In this document: positions 45,461 to 57,954 of the stretch, piece after piece
Numbering within the stretch: position 1 is the first letter of the stretch
Layout: each line of letters starts with the position of its first letter
Assembly (NCBI GenBank): GCA_003586115.2
Contig: QVOM02000034.1
Location: 19,319,684-19,383,683, forward strand
Length of the DNA: 64,000 nucleotides
Direction of reading: 5' to 3'
Origin: Salvator merianae
Lineage: Eukaryota; Chordata; Lepidosauria; Squamata; Teiidae
The notes under the pieces: generated by a model
Seen by the model: the letters and a program-made list of their open reading frames with translations, nothing else
What the model was told of the DNA's origin: nothing
Databases searched by the model: none
Translations under genes and position numbers: made by a program

Positions 45461-45585
45461 AGGCCCTTTCTGCACTGGGCATTATTCTGGATTATATCAC
45501 AGAATAAGGCCCTGCCACCCACGTGCTATTGCAGACTATGGCAGGCTCCAGGCAGTTTCCTCCTGGCCCTGTCATGCAGAAAGGC
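45461..45585. mobile_element. Family A palindromic DNA element
   Basis: The left end 'aggccctttctgcactgggc' and the right end 'gtcatgcagaaagg' are inverted. The interior 'ctggattatatcacagaat' and 'cacgtgctattgcagactat' is the family signature. Confidence 0.7.
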
Positions 45586-48199
45586 AGCAGCAGTGTGAAG
45601 TTGGCATCTATACAGCCATCTTTCGCTACACAAGGCACAGGCCTTGTCTGCTGGCTTACCTCATTGACTCAGAGTTCTTGTGGCATGTAGAGATAAGGAG
45701 TTTGAAGGATTGGCCCATGTCCCATCTGGAACCAGCAACATTTTGCTAACTCCCAGGACCATTTCTAGGGTCTAGTGAAATGTCCACAATGTGCCAACTT
45801 TCAAGGCCAGCATGGGATAGCCATTCACTCCACCCCTGGCCTGGGGAAATTGTTCCAGGCCAAGGATGGTCACGGAGTCCTGCACTACAGCATGCACGCA
45901 GCACACTAGTATATAGCACACTGCTTATTTCAAATGGTAGAAGGCAAATATTGTAGTGTTTGGGAGTCACCCATTTCATTCTGAGATGCCTTCCCAAAGT
46001 CCTGCTCCAAAGGCATCACCATACAGCATTTTTTTACTCATTCAAGGGCAGTTGCATGATCAAAGAAGCAAGGAAACAATTCTCTGAACCTACCTGACCT
46101 TCACAAAGCATACCCAGTTGTGAGCAATTTTATCAAGAAATCACTGGCAAGTAACAAGGCAGTTCAGCTGGGATCGTTACAGACTGTAAAAAGTGAGGAA
46201 TAAAAAGAAACAGTTGTTTCGGGCACTGATCTTGTCATTTTCATTTTTCTCCTCTGTGTACAGGCAGTGCCAAATTAAGAAGAGGCCCACTGGGGATTGC
46301 TGGCCTCCGTGTTCCAAAACTCGCTATCCATGTAGCGACAGTGAGGATCCATGTCGAGATCCATGTTTTGATTCTTACCTGGATTAATTCCCCAGTAGTG
46401 GCTGGTGTCTACTGGTAAGGCAGAGACCAAGGCAGCTAAAAGGAAGCAGTACCAGGGATCAGAACAGGCAAAGCTAAAGACAGGTGAGATGCTAGGGGCC
46501 CAGTCACACCTAAGTTTTAATCCAGCTTCAGTCCACTTTTGGGCTGAAAGACCACATCAGCAAAGTGACTAATCATTTTCTTTCCACATTATCTAACCCA
46601 AAGGTGGATTTTCTGAGTTAGTTAAGGTTGAAAGAAAACATCTTATTAGTTCACTAATGTGTTCTCTCAGTCTGAAAGTGGAGCTTTAGAGTGAGAGCTT
46701 CCAAGTATGGATGGCCTCATTCTGGGACAGTAGGACTGCTCTAGCAGGAACCCATTTCAGTTGGAGCAGCTCCAGCTAGAGAGGCCCAGCCCCTGCAAGT
46801 GCAGAAACAGCCAAAAGCACTTGGGAGCTGTGAAAGTCAATAGAACAGTGGAAGAAGGAAAGAAAGAAAGCATACAAAGATCAAGTAAAATGAGGACATT
46901 ACAAATTAATAAAGCACCTGTAAAACAGTGTGGTCCTGGCCATTCCCTGACAGTCCTCAGTCTATGTGCCCCATTGACAGCTGAGATTTAGGTGGCATCA
47001 GCAACAACATAAGACAGCAACTGCCTCTAGGCAATAAGATGATGTGACTTTGCTTCCTCACTTACAGTCTTTCTCTATTACATGGGAACTAGCTTGTTTA
47101 GGCCAGGGATTGCTAACCTGTGACTCATATGCAATTTTCCAATGCATCTTAAGTGGCCCCTTCGCACACACGCATGCACACAAACACTTTTTAAGAAGAC
47201 TGGCATTGTTCCCATTGCTGAATATTAAGCAAATTTCCACTTGGCTTGGTCCATCTTCAGTTTGATATTCTGTTTTTCAATCTTCCTATTTTCTCTGCGT
47301 GTTTAAATTACTTTGCTCTGCTCTGGCCTGGTTTAACTGATGAGACCGTTGAGTTCCCCCTTTCTTTGTTTTCTACATATATCTTTTAATCAAGCTTTCG
47401 CTAATGTTCCTGTTGGAATGGGAAAATGAAAAAAAAAATCCTATAAACAAAGAAACTTTTGAAGGAGAAGTTGATCAGCCCTTCCTGATGGCTGTCACTG
47501 TGACTGAGGGGATGGAATTCCTCTAGCAAGTTGGACATCTAGCAAGTTGAAACCTGAAAAACTCCAGAAGTGAGGAGGTTAAAGGATGGGGCAGAGGAAA
47601 GACTGAAGAGTGGGTAATAATAATAACAACAACAATTACAATAGCAATAATAATAGTACAGCGCATTGGTGCCCATGCCTTGTCATTTTATGGAAGGAAA
47701 CTGCTCTCACCATAGGAGCCTTTTTTTTAATATGTTACGTCTGTCTTCACCCAAACTTTCTGAAACAACCCTGTAGAGCCTTGGCTGATGTGAATGCTGA
47801 GTGATGCTTCCTGTTCATGACTAAGCTCAGGCGTGGTGAACAGCAGTTCTCTCCCCTTCCCATGTGGGCTCAATCAGAGAACATCTGCTTCCCATTCCAA
47901 CTGCTCCACATACGCTTACTCCTGCAACCTCCTGCTGGGGTGCTAATTTTATATGCATAAGCCGGATCTTTGCCCACCCCCATTTCAGAAATGTGCAGTT
48001 TTATGTAAGGGCACTGTCTTTTGAGGGAGGTGTCCACAGGGGCGAGGGAAAGAAAGGACTGAATCTTGCCCCTTTTCCCCTCACACAACACGTGTGCTTC
48101 TCCTAAAAGATGGAACAGGGTTACAACTTCTGTGACTCCTTTCTACCTTCCTGAAAAATGAGGTTCTTGTTTTGCCATATGGAATGAAAAAAAAAGGGG
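45586..48199. other. No recognised gene; simple repeats
   Basis: 46715-46810 has GC-rich words ('ggagcagctccagctagag') suggestive of a decayed DNA element. A trinucleotide AAT/AAC tract is at 47616-47657. No coding domain was found. Confidence 0.4.
47616..47657. repeat. (AAT)n/(AAC)n simple repeat
   Basis: Mixed AAT and AAC trinucleotides, giving a spurious poly-Asn frame. Confidence 0.9.
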
Positions 48200-48335
48200 T
48201 GCAACAGCAGAGAAACAACTTTCCCTCCCCATTTTCCACCTCGTGTTCATTTTATATTCTGTTTTTATGGTTCTAGCCTGCCCTGGGACTTCAGATACAG
48301 GGTGGGATAGAAATGCAAATAAATAAATAAATCTG
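48200..48335 (+). mobile_element. LINE 3' tail
   Basis: 'ggttctagcctgccctggga' and 'cagggtgggatagaaatgc', then (AAAT)n, the L2-like tail again. Confidence 0.6.
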
Positions 48336-48534
48336 GGGTGAGATGTTGCACAATGTTGTCAGTAAGCCTTTAAAAGCTAAATTAGCATCTCAGACAACAG
48401 AGAATGGAGATGAATGATCTGGCATCCATAGGTGCTTTGAAGCTTACCATATGAGGCTAATACCTGCCAGTAGTAAGTTCACAGCTCGGCTCTAAAGGAT
48501 AGCTCTCACGAATCACAGACAATATTAAGGGAGA

Positions 48535-48590
48535 TGAACCCAAGCCCTGACTCAGCATAAGGCAGCTTCTTCTTATGTTCTTAGGCATAA
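48535..48590 (+). mobile_element. SINE tail fragment
   Basis: 'ctgactcagcataaggcagc' and 'ttcttcttatgttctt' match the standard 3' end of a squamate tRNA-derived SINE. Confidence 0.6.
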
Positions 48591-48825
48591 CCAGAGGCTC
48601 CTGATTCCTGGCTCCCAAACTGGGGTGTCCCAGTGTTGCAAGGAAGTGTGAATACAGGAGAAGGGGGAAGCTTTTAATATAAAATTTAAATTTAAAATTT
48701 AAAAAGCATTCCAAGTTAATTGATCGTGCGTGATTCAAATAACTTGCAAAACATTTAATAAAGAATATTACAGAATAAAGTGTCAATGGATAATAGTGTG
48801 AGTTATGTCAAAGAACTAGTATGTC

Positions 48826-48945
48826 ATGGACACTAGAGTGTTGGACTAGAACTTGGGAAATCAGGGTTCAGTCCCCACATGGTTACAGAGATCCACTGAG
48901 TGTCCCTTTGAAAGTAAAATGGGATGTAAATGCACAAACAAAATA
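48826..48945 (+). mobile_element. tRNA-headed SINE
   Basis: 'cactagagtgttggactaga' and then 'cagggttcagtccccacat' (B box near 48865) give a recognisable tRNA-derived head. The body ends near 'aagtaaaatgggatgtaaat'. Confidence 0.7.
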
Positions 48946-49589
48946 AATGTATGGATAAGAAAGCAAGAGAGGGCACATCAACCTGGTGAAAAGCATAAAA
49001 GGATAGTTTGGGAATCACTACCCAGATGATTACTTTGCATTTTAAAAACACAGAGTGATAGACTACAATTCTATTTCATTAAGAACTGGCCCAAAGGCGT
49101 ATGCCAAGAATGAAAATGTATATATGGTATTGTGTAATGTGATTATTTTTTAAAAAAAACACCCTTAGCTGATTGATACTCAAAACCACCAGTTCTGTGT
49201 CACAGCTTACACATTGCAAAACTGCCAAGTCTGCTCCTCAGCAGCTCTTGTTAAGAGGTGACAGCTTTAGGAAAGATGGAGCAACACTGCCGAAAGACAG
49301 AGTGAGGGCAGAACTCAGTAAAAAGTAAGAGGGAGATGGAAATGGAAATGGAGGAACACAGCATTAGGTCAGAGAGAGGGAGAGGGAGAAAGGGAGAATC
49401 TTAATGAAAATATCCAGAGCTACCCAGGGAGAACTGAGCACATTTTGGGGAATTGGACTGAGCATGCCCGGAGGCCACAACATCCTGGCTGATTGTTAAA
49501 AGGAGAATGGAACAGAGATTATGTGGCAGCTTCTTCACCAAGTGTATTGGTGTGCAATGTAGAGGCCAGTCCTGGCCTGGCCGGGTCAA

Positions 49590-50056
49590 GATTGGAGCAG
49601 AAAATGGCTGTGAGTGCCAGAGGCTGTCATAGAATCATAGAGTTGGAAGGGACCTCCAGGGTCATCGAGTCCAACCTCCTGCTCAATGCAGGATTCACTG
49701 TCCACTCTGTTGTGGCCTTGTCCTGTCCTTCTTCAGGCCAGAGTGGTTTTCGCAGCACACCACGAATGGGCCATTTCCAGGACTATTTACAGAGTCCACC
49801 AAAATGGTGCTGGGCTCCACATACCCCTTAGGCCATTCCAGCTGAAGTAGCCCAGAACTGGAAGATGCTGCCTTTCATTAGAGTGCTCCATAGTGTGATT
49901 TTCAAGCCAGGCTAAAGGCCTTAAAGCAAAAGTCCTGTGCAGCCAGAGTATTAGGAGGCATAGGCTCCCAGGGTGATTTCTACACGCCCCGATAGCAGCT
50001 AGAATGGCCCAAAGGGACCATATGGAAGCTGCTGAAGTAGCCAGCTGGAACACCAA
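49590..50056 (+). repeat. Dispersed repeat related to 16424-16985
   Basis: The order of words 'gtgcagccagagtatta', 'gatagcagctagaatggcc' and 'accatatggaagctgctg' parallels 16880-16975. A CR1 end at 49627-49700 lies inside it. Confidence 0.35.
49627..49700 (-). mobile_element. CR1 3' end, minus strand
   Basis: 'tcatagaatcatagagttgg' and then 'aagggacctccagggtca' with 'gagtccaacctcctgctca' is the complement of the classic avian/reptilian CR1 3' end with its ATTCTATG repeat. Confidence 0.8.
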
Positions 50057-50544
50057 ATAGAAACTCTCTTACTGCAACACTTTATTGCAAGGCAGGCCTT
50101 ACATTTGTTCCTGTGCCTGCAGGCCATATGGGAAGCAAAGACCAGATGCTATTGTGCATCATGTTCTCTTTCTAAACCACAGCATCATACCACAAGCCCC
50201 ATAATTGGTGGGAAAGTAGCCTGAGGTGTCTGGTGCTGATTTGTAAAATGCATCAGCAAGGAAGGCTCCAAGGTTCTTCCAGCTGGAAGCTGCCAGAACC
50301 GAAGGCCAAACTTGACCTTAAGTGAACATTTCCAGCTGCAGCTCACACTGCCATTCCAATTTGCTGGGCCTTTCTCAGACACATTCTTGGGGGTTAGAGT
50401 GGGCTCAGCAGTGACTCACAAGGTTAGACTGGCAATGTCTGAGAGCAAATCTTTCTTTCGGGAGGGAATGTCATCAGACTAGAGGCCTGTTCCCAGCCGT
50501 TCTCCACAATCCTCATGGGGATGTATTCATCCTTCCAACACACC

Positions 50545-50605
50545 ATACGAAGGCGTAGGAAGCTGCCTTCCACCAAGTCCTAATATTTGTTCACCTAGGC
50601 CTGTA
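50545..50605 (-). mobile_element. SINE tail fragment, minus strand
   Basis: 'gcgtaggaagctgccttcc' is the complement of the 'aaggcagcttcctatg' type SINE end. The region just downstream also matches the body. Confidence 0.45.
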
Positions 50606-50754
50606 TAGTCTGTGCCAAGCTTTTCAAACCTACTGCCCTACAGATGTGGCTAGACTATAGTTACGATCATCTCTGACTACTGGCCTTGCATGCTAGTGCT
50701 AATGGGAATTGTTCGTTCAGTCATTTGATCATTCATTCTTCATTCTTTCATTTA

Positions 50755-50945
50755 TAACAGTTGCATTCTGTCTTTCTTCTGAAAGCTCTAGTGGCACATG
50801 TTATTCTCCTCCCTTCCGTTTTATCCCCACAACCATCCTCTGTGATAGTTTAGACTGAAAGGGCTGTGGGCTGCTCATTATGGCTTAAATCCAGAAGTTC
50901 CTGCATTCTAGCCCAACGTCCTCACCACTAGACCGCACAGGTTGG
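50755..50945 (-). mobile_element. tRNA-headed SINE, minus strand
   Basis: Read on the minus strand: 'tgcggtctagtggtgagga', then 'cgttgggctagaatgc', a body, then 'ggttgtggggataaaacgg' and a tail. Same SINE type as 29500-29665 and 57328-57505. Confidence 0.7.
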
Positions 50946-50987
50946 GATGGGCTTCTCTACTCTGGGCTGTAACAGATCTTAGACAAA

Positions 50988-52158
50988 GGGCCTGTTCGCA
51001 CTTTGGCCTAGCAAGCATTGAGAATACTTGCTAGTAAAGTGTGTTCACACCAGAAGATGGCCATAGTGACCAGGAGTGGACCTCATCTGCTGCCAATCGC
51101 TACCACCGCTGGTGCAGTAATTAGCAGTCTGCAACCTTACCTGAAGCTCAAAGTGACCTTCAGGTAAGGTTGCATTCACACTTACCTGCACCACGGCGGT
51201 GGCCATCTTTCAGGCAATGGCCCAGCACGCATGCATGATCATGTGATCACACATGTGTGATGGGCAATAGGGCCTACCCCGTTGTGCAGGCACAACTGGG
51301 CCCATGTGAGGCCCCAAGCGGGCTGACAATGCCCCGATCGGGCCTGGGACGTTGGATGGGGCTGCGTTGCACCCCATCCAACATTCTGGTGCCCGATCGG
51401 GTGCGGGCCTCCTGGTTGCCACAGCAGCATCCTCCAAGCATCGGACCACTGCCATGGTGACCGGGAGGCCCGCGCAGTGCGCAGGCGTGATGTGGACAGC
51501 GCCTGTGTGCTGGGCTCCTCACCATAGCAGCATCAGGCCTACCCGATCAGGCCCACAGAGGACCAGTTGGGGCAGCCTGATCACCCCAATCGAGCTGCAC
51601 AGGCCCGATTGGGGCACCGCAGGCCTGATCGGGTAGGCCTGATGGTGCTACAGCAAGGGGACCAGAGAGCAGGCATGATCTGCATCGCACCTGCGCATTG
51701 CGCGGGGCTCCCGGTCACCATGGTAGCAGGCCAATGCTTGCAGGCTGCTGACGTGACAACCATCCAGCACATGCCCGATCAGGCACCAGAACACCGGATG
51801 GGGTGTTGCATGGCCCCATCCAGCACCCCAGGCCCGACTGAGGTGTTGTGGGCCCGATTGGGGCCTTCTGCTGGCCCAGGTGGACTCACGCAACAGGGCA
51901 GGCCCCATTGTCCATCATGCATGCGCGCGCACACACATGCATGGTGCTGCTGCCGGTCACCATGGCAGTGGCCGTATGCTTTCCAGCCGCTGCCATGGTG
52001 AGGATCCAGCATGGCGGCTACCAGTGTTCGCGGGTGTGAATGCCAGTAGCCGGCTCCAGGTAAGTTTATAGGCTCCATGGTGCAGATAGGGTCTGCACGA
52101 TGGGATCTATTCCACCTTAGAATTAGCCCATTCTAAGGTGGAAAGTGCGAACAGACCC
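50988..52158. mobile_element. 1.17-kb GC-rich foldback DNA element, family C termini
   Basis: The termini 'GGGCCTGTTCGCACTTT' (50988-51004) and its complement at 52142-52158 agree at 16 of 17. Subterminal hairpins pair 51008-51019 with 51023-51034, and 52112-52123 with 52130-52141 (exact). The interior is unusually GC- and CpG-rich with repeated 'cccgatcggg' type words. About 51240-51430 is an inverted copy of about 51770-51935, so most of the element folds back on itself and both strands give similar peptides ('APECWMGC' and 'APEHRMGC'). None of these frames looks like a protein family. Confidence 0.8.
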
Positions 52159-53528
52159 AATGTTTGATCAAATCACTTATGTTATCACTCAATCTCTTAT
52201 TTTCTACAAATTTTTGTTTGGTTTTTAAAGTAGAGAGACACCAGCATCTGCCCTGTCACTAAGCTACTGTTTGTCCCTTGCATGATACACTTGTATGCAT
52301 GCATGCATTTCCTTCTATGCATATACTGTGCTGCTCTTCCAAAGAGCTTGAACTGTTTTACATCAGGATATCATCCTCCTCATCAAAAACAACCCCTTTA
52401 ATTCCTCTTCTAGATGAAGGTGTCTTCAGGTTTCTCCTACAGCTCCTTATCCTGAGCAATTCTTTTCCTTAATTTACCAACATGCTTTTTTATTTCATCC
52501 ACTTATCTGCCATGTGAGTGGCCCTTGGTCTTTTGGTATTCAGTTGAATATTTCTACTGTCCAGCCAGCAATCATAATTTCCTCTTGCAACTTGTCTAGC
52601 CCAGTATTTTTTATTCTGGTAGCTGCCCCCTTCATCACTGAATTCTTGAAGCTTCAAATGTACTCTTTCTCCCTTGTTCCCGTACCAAGTCTGGTGTTGG
52701 TCAGAGATCCTGGGAACTGAGGATCTCATTGCCTCCTTTGTCTGCTTCCTTTGTCTTCTCTTGAAACTCAAGAGAGAACCTCCAGCTTCTCAGAAGATTG
52801 CTGCTGCCTGCAGTTCCTTTTTGTTGCCTGAAGCTGGTGACGACTTGCACTTCTCCAGAGAGAACCCTTGTGCTGCCCTGCAACTTAGCCTCTGCTGAAT
52901 ATCACTTTTGCACTGCTCTGCAGCTTTGCTATTGCTGAATCACTCAAGAAGAGGGATCTCTCTCTTTCTCTCTCTCTCTGTCTTTCTCTCCCTCTCCTCC
53001 TGCCCTTGCTTCCTACCCTGGGGCTAGAACCTCTGATCCTCTGAGTTCCTAGTCACCCAAAAAAGAGCTGTGCACTCAAGGAATGAGGACTATAGAATGC
53101 TCCACTTTTCTATTTTTTATTCTGGGGATGGGGTGGGTAGTTTCATGCAGAGAGGCACCCTCCATGGTGTCTCTGTGCAGGGTGGGAAGAAATCATCCTA
53201 CAAAGGGCTATTTCCATGAGCAATCATGCTGGAAAATGTCTTGCATAATCACTTTGAAGGTGCAGCAACAGGTGTCTTCTCCAACCCTCAGAGGCACCCA
53301 TTCAGGTAAGCGGAGACACGGCCTATGTCTTTAGCTCTTGTTATCTCTCTGAGCCATGAATATCTCTTTCTGTCTTCTCTAGGTATTCCACACACACATA
53401 TTTTAATCCTCCCGAGTGTTGTTTGCAGTCTATGAATGTTTGATTTAGGCTGTGTCTTCACCCTCCCTACGGTGACACTGGAGGCTTCTCTGGCACCATA
53501 CAACACTGGAGATCCACAGCAAAGGCAG
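52159..53528. other. No recognised gene; (TC)n at 52960-52992
   Basis: Pyrimidine-rich sequence. 53270-53528 contains a minus-strand frame next to the RTE fragment with no recognised domain. It might be the 3' part of that element or an unrelated repeat. Confidence 0.4.
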
Positions 53529-54440
53529 CTAGCAAGAGGCACTCGCCTTCCAAGCAGTTCCTCGCACTGTCACCTCCAGCCACCTCAGACAGGTGTCAGG
53601 CTCTTCAGCAGATGCATGATGCTGTTGTAAATGGAAACATACCATTCCAGATGACCCAGGGAGGTATCTGTATATGTAAGTGGAGGCAGCCATTGTCCAT
53701 GTCTCTGATCTATGTGCTAGAACAGGTGGGACGCATTGATTGCACACTTTCCATTTCAGACCTACTGGCAGAGTGCTCTTAAGGATGAAACCATTTCTTC
53801 CAAATGCACTCCAGCCAAGTTTTAGGTTTATTTTCTCCTTGATGTTTCCATCCACTGAAACCCTCTGGCCATGATAAACACAGGAGCCAATTTCTAATTC
53901 CAAGTTATCAGTCTTTAACCTTTCCTTTCCACTGAAACTGGTATGCACAACTTTTGTCTTGGTAAGGTTAATCTTCAACCCAGCCTCTCTGCTTTTCTTT
54001 GCCACTTCTTGCACCATATCCTGTAGCTGGTGTGTGTGTGTGTGTGTGTGTGTGTGCTTACAATAACGTCATCATCAGCAAATCAAAGGTGATTCTGATG
54101 GTCTCCATTTATTTTTAATCCTTTTATCTCCCAGTTCAGTGCCTGGAAAACACTCTAGAGAATAGCAGTGAAGAGCTTAGCAGAGATGTGTCACCTCACC
54201 TAACTCCCATTCCTATTTAATCATCCCTGTTTCTTTCAATAAGAAAACTTTTTCACCTGCCTTTCCATAGGTATTTTCAATGATCTTGATGTAAACATCT
54301 TCAGTATTGCTAGACATCAATGAATTGAATGTGGCAGGAGTTTTTACAGCATCAAACAGGGTATGAATAGAATTAACTGAATCACCGTGAACATCTCACA
54401 GATTTTAGCAAATGCAGGAAAAGGACCAGCATCGTGTCTG
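53529..54440 (-). pseudogene. RTE-type LINE reverse transcriptase fragment
   Basis: The minus strand encodes the palm and C-terminal part of an RTE/BovB-like reverse transcriptase. In order: a decayed 'TEDVYIKIIENTYGKA', a broken 'GVR-GDT' block near 54215, the catalytic 'FADD' near 54075, and then from 54017 the frame 'KSREAGLKINLTKTKVV', 'GWSAFGR' and 'VCNQCVPPVLAHRSETWT'. The final arrangement (KTK..., 'W.AF', 'LP.L.Y..ETWT') is typical of RTE. Sequence after 53700 towards 53529 is not recognised. Frameshifts and a (TG)n array at 54030-54056 break it. It is much more decayed than the CR1. Confidence 0.78.
54030..54056. repeat. (TG)n microsatellite
   Basis: About 13 TG units that interrupt the RTE-type frame between the catalytic motif and the next conserved block. 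Confidence 0.95.
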
Positions 54441-54854
54441 TATCTTGACAGGGCTGGCAAATAGGCTCCACACCATTTTGGGCTGCTGCCATAATATCAC
54501 CCCAAAATGCCAGATTAAAGATAATGAAAGATTTCCAATGCTATCTTAAAAGTGCTGATATCTCACCAAAAGATCAGACATCTGCCATGTACTGCTTTGG
54601 CACAGTGTTGTCTTGGGCATATGGGAATTCAGCGCACACATGAGGAAAACAAGAAAGGGATTGGTGCAGTAGGTTTGCAGATGTCTGATCCAGTGCTGTA
54701 CCACAGCAAGTCTGGTGGTTACTTTCCCCTCTGTTGTGGGATAGTGCTGGCTGTTGGCTGTTCCTGGAGAGCCACCATTTTGCCCATGCTATCTGGAAGG
54801 ACCCCTTGGGCTTGCATTCACACATAGCAAAAAAAACAGCTTCAAAATGCCTTA
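54441..54854. other. No recognised feature
   Basis: Possibly more of the RTE-type element in decayed form, but no frame can be read. Confidence 0.35.
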
Positions 54855-55318
54855 GGGGCTTTCTGCACTTGCCTTTAGTTGATCCAGAACAGGCGTTCTA
54901 GACGAGGAACTGGGATGGGATTGCCCCTAGACAGGAACAGATCTGCCTGCATGCCATGACTGTTAGTCTCCATGCCTGCCCTGAAGCTTGCACAAACTTT
55001 GGAGCCAGCCTCTGAGGGCTCCGGTGGTCCAATTTCGGTGGCCTGCTTTGGTGTCCACCAAAATGGGTCCCCCCCCCAGTAATCCAGAAAATGATCTGGA
55101 CTGGTCTAAGCTAGCACACAGGTGGACCTGATAAACCAGGTCCACCAGCAATCCAAAGCAGGAGCTTCCTAATTTGAAGCACACTCTGTCTAGTGCAGAC
55201 AGAATGTACTAGCAGTAGGTGGGGCCTCTTTAGTCCACACCAGCATGCAGACAGAAGAGGCTCTGAAGTGGTCTATGGGGGACTATAATCCATATTACAG
55301 GTAAATGCAAAAAGTCCT
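54855..55318 (-). mobile_element. Family D DNA element, inverted relative to 28584
   Basis: Ends are 'ggggctttctgcacttgcc' and 'ggtaaatgcaaaaagtcc'. Inside, 'gcacactctgtctagtg' with 'cagacagaatgtac' near 55181-55212 is the complement of the GCTCTG hairpin in the other copies. 'caccaaaatgggtcccccc' matches the 'tggcagctcacc' block region in reverse. Confidence 0.7.
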
Positions 55319-57327
55319 TTACAGGCAGGAGTGTGTGGTCTTTATGTTTTCATCTCATCTCTAATCCACCTTTTCTAGCCCAGAATGCTATTGAGATGAA
55401 GAGGGGCAGACCGGCATGTGAACGATCCCACCTGTGAACCAGCTTCAACTGGAGGGTAGGTGTTCCATAGAAAAGATACCAGTGCCTTCTCCAAGTTCCA
55501 GGTCCATGATCCTAGTGTCCTGGGAAGCCACCAGCACAATTTCACTGATGGATCTTAAAAGTCTAGATGGCAGGTATTAGGAGAAACACCAAAGGGCTTT
55601 CCCCATGAGGACTAATTATGAATTGGGCAAAGTGGATTACTGGCTACCAAGCTGCTTACATAAACTGAAAGTAACATAACCTTACCTGGCTGTCCCATAT
55701 AGCAGCAAGGCCAATATATTCTGCATCAATTGCAACCTCCAGATGATTCTGAAAGGAATCCCCACTTACATCATTATTGTCTCTGATCAGGCCCAGCTTG
55801 AACACTGCTAAAGCTGTACATAGGTGCTCCTAACAACTGCAGCCATCCACTGAGACTCAATGAGCAGCTTGGTATTAGGAAACACCTACAAACTCTGCAC
55901 TTGTTCTAGTAGACAAGATGCCACCCCATCCAGTACTGATTGCTGCACAAAAGACAACATTAAAAGCACTTCACAAATATTATAATGCTAATGTTTATAA
56001 AATCCTCATATAATTTATGATACCAGTTACATCTCCACGCACACCATGGGAGGCACCTGAGGGCAGATGTCTTCACAGAAGCGCTTTCTCCCTATGTTAC
56101 AGGGCAATTCCCTGTATCCACTTCCAACCAAGTAAGTGCCTGACAAAATGATGGATAGGATACTTCCTACAGGAACATGGAGGTAAATGGAAGCTTGGCC
56201 ACACTCTACTAAGGTGCATCGCAAGGTGCGATCAGACAGACTTAATGAAGCACACTCTGGACAAATTTGAGACTGTAAGTATAGGCATTTTCCCCCTGCA
56301 TTCGAGTTACCCCATCTCAGAAACTGGGAATGGACGCCTCATCCTCATTCAGGGTTTCATAATCCTGAAAGCGACTCTGTCTTTTAGTCAGATTGGGCGG
56401 GAAGCTACGTAAGCACAGAAGCAAGAAATGTAGCCAATCACAGCACGGGCGTAACATCCATTGTCAAGGAAGCATTGCCAGATTTGGAGGCAAACAAGAC
56501 TGCAAGACTGCAGTGTGGAAAAATGAGGTAGACTTTTGGGCACTTATTCATTTAACTGTTTGAATGGCATTTTTTTGTGCGTCTAGGGAAAGGATGTTTT
56601 TTCTTAAAGGACTGACTAAAAAAACCCTGTCTGATCACACCTTCACCTGCTGCTCGGGCTTACTGCACCCCATCAGTCCCAAGCAGGGGAAAGAGCAGAG
56701 CATTTCTCAAAACAGAAAGCATTTTACAAAAGTGGAGAATTTCCTTTAGCTTTCCCAGTCCCCAACTGCACAGGCCTTCTGTGGTTTTCAGCTGCTACTC
56801 CTTACTGTATTTCTGTACTATATGTGCAGTGAATGCTACCTGTGCTTGCTGGGCCCTTGCTATGAACTAGACCCTAGGCAATTGCCTATTTTGTCTAATG
56901 GTAGAGCTGCCTTTGCTTTTCTCCTTCCTTTCCATTTTGTAACTTCAGTCTTTAGACAAATATGGGGCAGAGATTGTGTCATTTCTACAGAAGCAAGTAC
57001 CTTTCTAGCAAAAATACTGCCACTGCCTTCCAATGAAAAAGCATTCCATATTAGTGCCTCTTCCTGTTACCCAGGCAGGGAGTCACTTTGTTTGTTTTTT
57101 GGTTTTGCTGTTAAGCCTTTAATAGTAGCCTGTTGCACAAGAAAGTAATGGGCTGAGTTTCGATGCTATGAACACACTGACTACAGTCCTGGCCAGGAAA
57201 ACTTCACCTGCTTAATTTTGGGAGCTCACCACTGTATGATATAGCTGATCATGTAAGTTTGTTATCCCCTGCTGTGGACCACTCTGGGTTCTCCCATGTA
57301 GCCCAGCACCCATCAGCTCCCATCATG
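55319..57327. other. Repeat copy at 55344-55446; otherwise unrecognised
   Basis: 55344-55446 is a plus-strand copy of the repeat at 36855-36985 ('catctctaatccaccttttc', 'gtgaacgatcccac'). The rest is unique-looking. The 108-codon frame at 56822-57148 has no recognised domain. Confidence 0.45.
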
Positions 57328-57505
57328 CCAGTGTGGTCATTGGACCAGGACTGGAACTGCCTGGGTTCAAATCTGCACTCAGGGCCTTTCAACACTGCTT
57401 CTCGACTTAACCACCTTACAGGTTTGGGGGAAAATAAAATGGAAAGAGGAGGATAATGTGTGTTTCTTTGAACTTTTGGGCTATAAATGCTATAATTATG
57501 TCCAG
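57328..57505 (+). mobile_element. tRNA-headed SINE
   Basis: 'gtgtggtcattggaccagga' and 'tgcctgggttcaaatctgc' are the SINE head with B box. 'aaaatggaaagaggaggata' and 'atgtgtgtttctttga' belong to the body and tail. Confidence 0.7.
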
Positions 57506-57954
57506 TGCTCAGGGGGAAAAAAAAAGTGCTCCAGCAGTGTCTGGAGGGCCACAAACCCCTCTATTTATATACTAGAAATCCCATGGATAATGTACTACAA
57601 ATGCAAACCATATGTGGAGCTGTGGAGGTTTTTGCCTTCGTTTATATCTGTTGCTTCTTCTCTCCTTACATCTGCTACTCTTTGGACAGCAAACTGTTGA
57701 TTTTGGAGAGTTTGGAAGCCTGTGCTCTCCATTTACTCAGCCCTTGAGCCACTGCCCTCCTATCCTCCCATGTCATCTCCACCTTTTATATTTATGAGGC
57801 AGCTATTTCCTTTTGCAGAGAAGTAGCCAACAGTGTGAGAATGCAGCCAGTCATTCAAGCAGAAAGTATGGCATTTGCTTTTAACTAGGGTCGAGGTCAC
57901 ACCACATGACGGTCCGTTATAGGACAGATAGGAAATTTGCACCTACCTTGGAGG

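Noticed and set aside
48663..48705. Regulatory AT-rich palindrome
   Set aside because: Short 'aaatttaaatttaaaattt' tract is low-complexity sequence.
51210..52078. A GC-rich protein gene with frames on both strands up to 144 codons
   Set aside because: Frames on both strands resemble each other because the DNA is an inverted repeat; no start context, domain or conservation signal.
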